Part shown: positions 19,047 to 27,624 of the stretch, piece after piece
How positions within the stretch are numbered: position 1 is the stretch's first letter
Layout of the letters: each line of letters starts with the position of its first letter
Assembly (NCBI GenBank): GCA_027576995.1
Contig: JANBQC010000378.1
Span: 1-27,624, forward strand
DNA length: 27,624 nt
Source: Dimargaris cristalligena
Taxonomy: Eukaryota; Kickxellomycota; Dimargaritomycetes; Dimargaritales; Dimargaritaceae
Direction: 5' to 3'
Translations under genes and position numbers: made by a program
Notes under the pieces: model-generated
What the model was told of the DNA's origin: nothing
The model's database searches: none
The model's input: the letters and a program-made list of their open reading frames with translations, nothing else

Positions 19047-22000
19047 TCACTGTTTCACTTGAGCGGCTTTCCCCAGTCGGAGAATGATGTAATCCTCTCC
19101 TGGCCCCCATGGTAGGGTACGTGGTAAGCACTCCCAGTAGCTTAGGCGTAGGGAGGGCCCTTTGCCAATTCCATAGTTAGTAAATCGGAGGGCTTCACTA
19201 GGCTCAATATAAGAAAGGCGCTGGACACAATATGATCAAAGTATTCGCAAAAAAACCCATAATTCCCAAATCCACTGTAAACGCCCGTATAGTCGATCCA
19301 TTATTGTACTATTTATTTAAATATAAAAATCAGCACTGCCTTATTCTGAGTAATTCTAAACAGTGTGGCGGGTGAAATACCAACAAAGGCGTATTAATAT
19401 TGAAATTACAATACATGAGAGGTGTGTGGGGTAAACAGCTCCATTAAGTTCGAAAGCCAAGATAGCAAAAAGTAAACGGACATTATTAGGAATAACATTC
19501 ATGCTTGCATCCCTTTTTTAGGAGTAAGGTTAATGCAGTTCAGGCCGCGTATCCAGTTCTTTGTGACCGAAAAGGTGGAAGACTCCCCGCCATTTGCTAT
19601 ACTTTAGCGTTAGCGGGGGCAGAGGGGGCTCGGGCACTTCGTCGGACGTATACCCTAATTTTTCCTGAAGGTTGCTGGCAACGGACCGCAGGGTGAATTT
19701 CCCAGGTCTGTCGTGGTTTACGGTTTGGTCAGACAAGGATGCCTTCCGGCCTACCTTGGGGGTATTCCGGCGCCCTTTAGAAAATCCCCAGGATAGTTGT
19801 GACGTCCCGGTGGATATACTCCGGGCCCTGGATTGTTTATACGGCAGGGAAACCATTAATTCCAACCCATGTCAAAAATCCATAAATACCAAATATCGTG
19901 CTTTAGTAATTGGAATATGGTATAGGCAATATCCGGGTCGTGAAAGAGCCACCCGAGGAGTAGTAGAATATGTGCCCAAAGGAGATAGTGGGTTTAATAC
20001 TTACGGAGAATCAGACGAGACCGGCAAACCCAGTCGTTTGGACTGCTCTTCGAGCTCCCGTTCACGAGTCATGGTTAGGAATTTATGGTCTGAAGCTGAC
20101 ATACCGTTTGTTGGTACCCGCGTGGCAGTAAATGACTGGTTACATAATCAATCCATCAAATGTACAATACAGGCAATCAGTAACTAAGTAAGTGGCTGGG
20201 TTCGAACAATGGCCACCCCCTTTCAAAGTCGCACCTTCCCCACTATAAGTTCGTATACCAAATGTTGGGATGGAACGGCGATATCAATTGCATTTCCAAC
20301 AAAGCATCCCCCACATATGTTCCCTAAACAGTTGAGGAAATCGGAGATCATTTATAAGTCATATTACTTACACTGTTGTCAGAATTAGTGACCGAGTTCC
20401 CACTGCTCGGGGCATACCCGCTGTCGTGGGATATCTGACTGGCGTGTTCGTCATAAACGCCTGCACAGGTCGCCTGCTCACTATTGGCGGCGCGATCATC
20501 CCAGTCCACCAGCTTTTGGGCAAACATGAGCATGTAGTCGCGGTAGTGGAGTGGTCGGAGCATGTGGGTGAGCCACGCCACATCCACATCATACTGACTG
20601 GCGGCCTTCTCGCCCTGTTCGTTCATGGTCACCAGATAGGCATGGTACTGGTTGACATGGCTGGTGGCCATGGTGAAAATAGACCAAAGCGATTTAATTG
20701 AAAGAGATACAGTAAATTGCGTTAGAGTAGATTCGCCATTGAAATAATCGCGAGATTACTCGTTTGGCCATTCTTAAGTGTCCCTAGGACGATTGAGATC
20801 GAATGGTAGGTGCAAAGTAAGTTCGGCCATACAATAAAGAGGTAAAATGCATTCAAGAGTAACTCACCTTTTAGTTAATTCGGAATTGGCCCAGAAGTTG
20901 GGTAGAATCCGACGGATGACCTGAAAATTGGTGAGGGCCAACTGCCACAGGTTAACTGAAAATGGGCCTGCCATGTCTTTGTAGCAGCTTTCAATTTGGG
21001 CAATACCCAGGTCAAACACTTGGTCATAGCGGTGGCGAACATCCAGTAGATTCTGGGCCGCTGTGAAGTCGCGCGTGATGTGAATCCATTCACAGACCGC
21101 CCAGGTGTCGGGAGGGACTGTTTCTAATTCCTGGAACAGGGCATCCATTCTCTCGAGCTTTTCCTCGGCCTTCTCAAAGTCCCAGTCGCCGGTCTTGGGG
21201 TCCAGAGTGACTCCCCGGACGCTAGGTAGGATGTTGTAGAAAAGTACATGTAAGTAATATACCCATAATACATATCACTATTTAAGTACAGGGATTCGGT
21301 ATAGTGAGGTGACTGCTCCACCGGACGTACATATGCCATTTGAAAGGGGAAAGTAAAAATGGGTAGACGATAACATGAAAAAATGCTACGAGTAAACCAT
21401 TGTAGGTATATGTACTTACGCGGAGTTATTTGACCGGTCGCCACGCCAGGAAGCTAAATCATCCCAAAAGATTTTTGAGCTAATCATATCGCTGTGGAGG
21501 AAACGGGAATGTGGTAGCCAGGGAGAAAGAGGGGGGGTTAAATAAAAGCCCATATATTCCAAAATAAATAGCTATAATCAGGGACAGCTGGTGTTATCCA
21601 CATCCCCAAAAGAAACCCTTAGTCCACCCTAGAGGCGTAGCTACAGACGGGCGGTATATTTCTACTTCAACGATGATGTATAAAAAGTTTACTGACGAGC
21701 GACTTACAGAGAGAATCGACACTGGCAGTCGGGACAGTTGACCACGTTCCGGGGTTTTGGCGATATGCGGAGGTCGACGTAGGCCTGCCTGAAACATTTC
21801 AATCGTCAGAACATAATGGGTTTGATTGTATGAGTTCGCCGAATTCATGGACCTGGTTTACCTAATACTTAATCGACATTTGACAGCACGTTATTTTCGA
21901 CCCTGGATCCAGTGTTTTGGTATAGAAAGTCTTTGGAAACCAGAGGAACGAAAAATTCTACTTACCATTTTATATCATAAGTTGAATTACACCATGCGCA

Positions 22001-22917
22001 GTTTACAGTATAGGAGCTTTTGTCGTTCATGTCAAGTTCGTAGGGCAGTTTGGTAAATAAAGTCCAGCTTTTTACGTCGACGGCCTCAAATACCTTTTTC
22101 CGCATATAAATGGTGTTCTGTTGGATGTGGCGAATGGAGTAGGGGAAGTGAATTGAGTAAACTAACAGAGTTAGCGATAATGGCAACAGTCCTCGATTGT
22201 TTTTCAGAGGTGATCTGCCCACAGTTGACCGCTAGCACTCACATTTCAGCGCTAGTGGGTTCGATCTAGCATTTTAGGGTACATGAGGTTATATGTTACA
22301 TTGTCCGTATGACTGTGGATCGTACTTACGATGCGTTTCAACGGAAGACTATACCTGAGCAAGGAAAAGTCATTGGTTAGGCGATAGATATCCTCCTGAT
22401 AACGCCTTGGTTGCAACATGTGAGTATGCCACATTAATATAACGTCTAAAGAGTAAAACAAAACCCCGTTTTAGAGGAGGATGTGTGTATAGGTTGTAGA
22501 CGTATAAGTAATGGCCAAAAGTAGGTCGGGTACCATCCTCGAGGTAATCTATCCATATAAATCCATAACAATGGGGGCTAAATATGTATTCAAGGTATTA
22601 TGTGCACAAGGCCAACCGTCTCCATTCAGTGAGAAATGAGGGCATTGGCCCTTCACCATTTGGTGATCTGAGTAAATGATTGACCCTTTCTACTTACCAA
22701 TGGGGGGAATCAGTATGTTTTGGGGGTTCGGCTTGATTTCCTTTAGCATATTCCACCAGGCCATGTAGCGCTGCTCAGCCCGGAGAAGATAGTGGTATGT
22801 GCGGTCGGTTGGCGAGCCCAGGCCCAGTTCTGAAAACCACCGAAGTATAGAAATGTGGTAGACGATATCGAGGAACTCGACTGGCCTACTGGCAATACCA
22901 GGTGCCGTAAAACTCAT
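19047..22917 (-). CDS. DUF1399 / GRDP-like (glycine-rich domain protein family)
   Basis: Protein of the DUF1399 family (plant GRDP1/2 and many fungal homologues), function poorly known. Firm exons, all in phase: 22698-22917, 22330-22445, 21966-22117, 21708-21788, 21420-21491, 20868-21221, 20372-20660, 20005-20135 (471 aa). Start MSFTAPGIASRPVEFLDIVY. Core motifs: AEQRYMAWWNMLKEI, LDVILMWHTHMLQPRRY, two CxxC ribbons VNCAWCNSTYDIKW and VNCPDCQCRFSL, an exon-6 helical block with ITRDFTAAQNLLDVRHRY, then HVNQYHAYLVTM and VDVAWLTHMLRPLHY, where the usual W-H-T-H is W-L-T-H. Likely continuation: an open exon from 19827 to about 19530 (Ser/Lys-rich, then PPLPPLTLKYSKWRGVF), and a last exon 19047-19197 ending PWGPGEDYIILRLGKAAQ. 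The join between these two is not solved, so the 3' end is provisional. Confidence 0.75.
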
Positions 22918-25900
22918 GATGCGATTGGCTAAAAAAATAAGGGTGCGAATATAGACGGGAAACCCGCTAGACAAGCGAGCCAGGTTGGTATAACGATATA
23001 AGGCCGCAGATTAGGATAGGCGGAAAGAGTCGGCAAGTTACTGGCACCCACGAGGTAACACGTGGTCGGATGCAGGGCAGAGAATACTCCACTGGTAGTA
23101 TCCCGCAGGGCAGGACAGCTGTTGAGTGGATGGTTGTGAGCGTAGGGGGTACTAGAAAGCAGCGCACAGCGATAGAGAGGGTCAAGTAGGAAATTCAGGA
23201 GGTTGCCAATGGTTAAACCGAGAATAACAATAAAAATAAATATATATATATAACGAGTGGCGGTAAAGATACAGTTGAGGGAAAATACTAAATAACCGAA
23301 TTAAAAAAAAAATCGTAGCAAAGTGAGGAAACGGAGACGGCGGACATTGGGGAGGACTATATATTAATTAACTAGCTGTTGTTCGGGAATGGACGCTGCC
23401 CAGCTTCACCATTACCCATCTAGAAGCGCAAAAATAACATGAAACAGTGAGGAAAGAGCTGGGTTCACAAGGCACATTGGTATTGATTGAGCCTAGACTG
23501 TATCAACTCTACTTGCAAGATCGTCTCATAATAGTCACACTTGCCATCTTCCTTATTCCTGTACACTCTAGTGTGGTTCATGTAATTTGTTATGCTTGGG
23601 GGGCGGAGAACGGGGTGTATGTACGCGTGTGCCCTTTAAATGATCGACTTGGTTGGAGTTTCCACATGGCAGGCGGGGTGCTGAGCCGAACCCCCGGCCA
23701 TTTTAGACCCCATTTTTCCTGCTATTTCGCTACCTGGTCATCAGTGTTTTTATAGTATAACCATACTACTCGGATTTTCACCCCTTTCGCCTTCCACCCG
23801 ACGTTGACGTATTATTGTTAGCGATGACCACCGTTTCGGAAACGTAAATAGTACGGGTTCTCGGCCACTTAGGACAACGCTATCCAAAGATTTAGCATCC
23901 CCAAATGAGTCCCCGGCATTGCTCAATAGCGATAAAAGAGCCTCCACCCCGAGTTTATTGCGGGAACAGACAGCAGGAGGGCAAGGTTCTATCGTTTTCG
24001 GACAACTGTGCTTGTTCTCATGGCCCCTTTTCGCTACGTCTAAATATAGATAATACGACGAGATCCACGGGGCGGCCTAGGCTACCAAGTTTTAGAGTAT
24101 TTCCATGTAAATAACCGACCTACATGCGAGATTGTATCGTCTTTATTCCCACTTCCACACAGTTGGCATCCAACTTGCTCACCATTCACAACAACCATCA
24201 GACTTACCAAATTAGATGGGTATTCACCCGGCTAAACAATCCTTACTGTTCCTTGAGAAAATGTCAAAGTACAGCCTAGTTTATTTCCGGTGTAGTTTGG
24301 TGTTGAGTTGCCCTACTTAATCACCCCCCGAGTTCCCACCATACGTTGGAACACTTGCTGGTTTAGTTCAACGGAATATATATATAATCACCTCTACTAG
24401 TAGTAGATCCTTGAGACATACCTTCCTTTGGTTTATAATCTTTCCATCATGCGATTCGGGGGAATATCTAATTGGATATACCACCTACCGACAATGATTC
24501 TCGGGATGCTGGTAAACTCCGATGGGAGTTTAATGTTTCCATCGTCCGGGTGTATTGGGAAGGGCTACGCATAAGTAATGCAAAACCTGGGTGTTAGTAG
24601 GCTTGGTATATCTGCCAGTATTCAACGGCGCAGTCATCAAAGCTAAGCAGCCCCGTCGAAGTTTACAACTCTTGTGGGCTCATAAAGGTTAACGGCTTAT
24701 TCTAATATATACCCTCCTCAAAGCGCTATACATGAAGTGATGAGCATGGGACAGTTCAACCAGCGGGAACAAAAGTGAACCTCTTAGTATCTTGCTAAAT
24801 CCAGGCAAAATTCTATAATTAAGTGGGCGTAGCAAATACGCAACTATACAACTACCAACTGCTACACAAAAAACCTGGGCGGGTGTTGAAGGTGGGGCGA
24901 TCATCTTGTGGGGGGGGGAAGGAACCTGCGCCCAAACCGACAATCTTGGAAGAGTACTTCATTATGGCTTTTACTGGTGAGCACCACCCCGCCGTATTTT
25001 TGAGTCGGGGGTATAGGAAAAATAGTTTGTGGAAAAAATCTTGTGAGTAGTGTTGACGGTATTCCAATACATTGGCGGGGTGCATATTTGTCTACGCAGC
25101 CGCTTATTTGCAAAATTGGGACATTATTTCCTAACCATCAACAAAACCAATGGGTTGTCCCTTCGCTTATATTTCACGGACCCCATAGTATCGTTATTCT
25201 TGCCTATATATACCATGTGGATTGCTGTTTCCAGAGTTTAGGATCATTCCCGGATTTCCCAGCCAAAGTCGTTGGTTTTGGCCTCATTCGCCCGCATTAC
25301 TACTGTGAGTCTCGCCCCCCCTCTCCCTCGGCGAACCAAGCCCGTTGGGGGCGGTTTTCGGCGAATATGGGTGGAACGGCGGTCATTGGCGGAATTTTCC
25401 CCTGTTCGGTTCCTGCATGTCACTAAATAACTATGGATAGTCTCATTTTCATTGGATTATGGAATCGCCTGACTGTATGGTGGACTGTAGATTCCAGTGG
25501 TGGCCAGAAAATTAACATACTCGGTGTTGGCTACCATTGGTATCGTCGATGAATGGTAAAACCGTGGCCTTCTGGTGTGCACCATTCATCTGGACCATCT
25601 GGTTGGAATCAAACAAAACCGACGAGCCCGCCATGTCCGGTAAAATCCATTTAAACGGCGGAGATATCTACAAACCACTCAGAATGGCCACTATTCCGAT
25701 TATAACAGGAAATTGTACGGTAACCGCTCTTTATGACTTGGATTGCATTCGATCAGTTAGACCGGCTTTATTATAACGAAGAAGGGGTAAGCAACACAAA
25801 TAACGGGTCAGGTAAATTAAGCAGTAGGGTCATAGGAACGCTCTAATGGTTACAGATATGATTTAACCCGACAAAATCCCTAAGCACAAAATCAACTATA

Positions 25901-26231
25901 TTTATATGGGACTTCTCTGCCCAGGTTATTTTTGATAACAGTATTTGTATCTAGTAAACTATTGGCAGTATTGAGTTTACGGGGAATCCCGGCTATGTAG
26001 CTAGAAGTCACGAAGACTGTAGTTGCTAGAGCTCATGCACAGAAAAATGATCTATGGTGTGGAGAAATATAAAAGATAGTTTTTAGAGTAAACATCAATA
26101 TCAGGTTATACTGAATTTTACTAAAGCCACAGGTAATTATGTATATCATCATTAGGTGTAATCTACTTATTATTATAATAATGCTGTTTTAGATGGGTGA
26201 TCAACATCCCTTATTAAATCTTAGTCAGTCA

Positions 26232-26252
26232 ATATATATATATATATATATA
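26232..26252. repeat. (AT)n microsatellite
   Basis: About ten AT units in the AT-rich, gene-poor right part of the window. Confidence 0.85.
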
Positions 26253-26314
26253 ATCAAACTTTTTCTGAGTTGAGACATGGTAGATAATGCTGTCAACAAG
26301 CAAAAGCCAAGAAG

Positions 26315-26333
26315 TGGCACCTATTAGGTGCCA
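26315..26333. repeat. 19-bp perfect palindrome
   Basis: TGGCACCTA, one central T, then TAGGTGCCA: nine-base arms that match completely. It is GC-richer than the surrounding AT-rich sequence. It could be a dimeric protein-binding site, a hairpin, or a mobile-element relic; nothing nearby decides. Confidence 0.7.
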
Positions 26334-27624
26334 GCTGACCCTTATCTCGAGGTATTTATAGGCATAAAAACATTTTTCTAATAACTAGTTTATAGAACTA
26401 AAGGGAAATCTCTTTGGGAATCCCTGATTGGTTAGTATGCCATATAACATTATATTGGTTAAATGATATGGCTTATAAGCCTAATGACCTAGGCAGGTAT
26501 TCAATGGCAAATATAAAGCATAGTGTTAATATTAGGGGTAGGATGCAGAAACTACTAAAACCAAGATCATTGGGCCCAGTAGCCTTGAAAAAGTACTAGC
26601 CGATTGCCACATGTACCAGTAAGTAAAATGATAGCACATTTTAGAATATAAAAAAATCGATACATTGGTTGATTTCTTCATTAACGGTATTTTATATGAT
26701 ATATAGTCTCTGTATAACCTCCTTATATCATCTAAATGACCCAAGATCATGATTTAATCTTTGGTTTTTTACCACAAAGGTGTACTATCCTGGGTGTTTT
26801 TCATCCTATGGAGGCATATAATTGATAAATACACTAGAAAATATGTACATTTTGGTTGGCGCTGGTATATACACATTTTATTCCTAATGGTGGAAGCAGA
26901 CTTAGCATAGGCCACTAAGCCATGTATTCAATGCATACCAGCTGTGTAGGAAATATGCCTTTGGAGAAATGATAGTGAGGCTAGATAGGCCTATTATGGT
27001 AATATGGCCTATGGTTGTAGTTATACTAAGTAAAATGGAGATTTGGGAATTTAAAGTATCTTGTGGTGTGGTCATCAATAATTTAGTCATTGAAGCCCAC
27101 TGTTAAGCACAGGTACAAATATATGGTCAAATTATTACATTAATAATAAATATAGTAATACCAAATTAATCTATGTTTCGTTATTTTTGGGTTGAGCTTA
27201 ATATGATATAGTTATGTCAATAATTATAAATGCCTAAGTATAAATTCAGAGTTGTAAATAGGATAATAATGTTACCCGAATTAACCACTCTTAGTCCATC
27301 AAGAGTCTTGGGGATAGGTTTCTAATGGTAGGTGGGGCATTGGGCATGGCCAAGCGGGCTACTAGTGTTAGGTAGGGCTGATACTAACTGAATAAAGCAA
27401 GTGTTGCTATGTATGCGGGGGATGTGCAATGATGCACACTTACTAGTCAGTACAGGGGGTGAGTGTATATAGGGTTTATTGAGGTAAACTAAGGGGTCAG
27501 AATAAGCTAAGGTACTAACCGGTCCCCATGGGGGGCCTGGTTATATATATTGTAAAGAACTGAAATCAAATCCTTGAAAACTGAACTTTATTTGAAAAGA
27601 TAGATAATAAAAGGGAAAGGTGAT

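Larger units (their letters stand above)
22918..27624. other. 4.7-kb right end without recognisable gene
   Basis: Upstream of the DUF1399-like gene no family was recognised on either strand. Several medium open frames exist: 23447-23755 (+, no ATG start), 23750-23947 (-), 25043-25426 (+) and 25537-25776 (+). The last two have partly C-ending codons and may be exons of an unknown gene. From about 25.9 kb the sequence becomes AT-rich, with simple repeats (TA runs at 23241-23252 and 26232-26252), a 19-bp palindrome at 26315-26333, and almost no long frames. The DUF1399-like promoter must lie just right of 22917. Confidence 0.45.

Noticed and set aside
22230..22290. GGGTTCGATC resembling a tRNA T-arm
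   Set aside because: The stem would need a 10-nt loop, no acceptor or D-arm fits, and it lies in an intron of the DUF1399-like gene. Similar GTTCGA strings at 20199, 14845 and 6651 fail likewise.
23447..23755. Plus-strand open frame of 102 codons with a hydrophobic stretch
   Set aside because: It begins with GTG, the nearest ATG is followed by a stop, and no family or clear splice partners are seen.
23750..23947. Minus-strand open frame of about 65 codons, possible lone exon
   Set aside because: No family likeness and no partner exon found on either side.
24541..24670. AGCTAAGCAGCCCCG resembling 5S rRNA
   Set aside because: Only a short local likeness; the conserved 5S arms and box elements are absent.

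Overview
The window reads as nuclear DNA of a fungus. It carries split protein-coding genes with short GT-AG introns (about 35-200 nt), GC-rich coding exons with C/G-ending codons, pyrimidine-rich leaders and CACC/GCC-ATGG start contexts. The gene set is eukaryotic: AP-3 mu, Sec61 gamma, ALG13, NAD(P)HX dehydratase, a small HMG-like protein, and a URC1/UPRT uracil pair known from fungi. RBM18 (absent from budding yeast) together with a DUF1399/GRDP-like protein makes an early-diverging, intron-rich lineage likely; this placement is inference. There are no bacterial operons, rRNA, convincing tRNA or CRISPR.

Layout, left to right: AP-3 mu (-, 276-2467, 7 exons including a 16-nt microexon); Sec61 gamma/SSS1 (+, 3480-3850, 2 exons); uracil phosphoribosyltransferase (-, 4248-5302, 3 exons); RBM18-like RRM protein (-, 5918-6766, 3 exons); URC1, a GTP-cyclohydrolase-II-like uracil catabolism protein (+, 7229-9409, 5 exons); GFA/CENP-V zinc protein (+, 10189-10707, one coding exon); a 3.5-kb stretch with no recognisable gene; small HMG-box/YABBY-like protein (+, 14248-14433); ALG13 (-, 15080-15938, 3 exons); NAXD (-, 16401-19007, 10 exons); DUF1399/GRDP-like protein (-, about 19047-22917, 8 firm exons plus a less certain 3' part); then 4.7 kb without a recognisable gene, becoming AT-rich after about 26 kb. 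Exon boundaries were set by hand from splice sites, reading phase and family similarity. All internal phases agree in AP-3 mu, UPRT, RBM18, ALG13 and NAXD. URC1 has one junction that does not.

Functionally most of the genes are independent housekeeping genes: vesicle coat, ER translocon, N-glycan assembly, metabolite repair. The one metabolic link is UPRT (uracil + PRPP to UMP) lying within 2 kb of URC1. In yeasts with the URC pathway, uracil must first become a ribosylated form before URC1 acts, so this pair may be a small uracil-catabolism neighbourhood. The most unusual sequence features are the AP-3 mu microexon, the URC1 splice/frame conflict, a DUF1399 protein whose second W-H-x-H motif is altered, a G-quadruplex-type tract in the RBM18/URC1 divergent promoter, and an isolated 19-bp perfect palindrome in the AT-rich right end.
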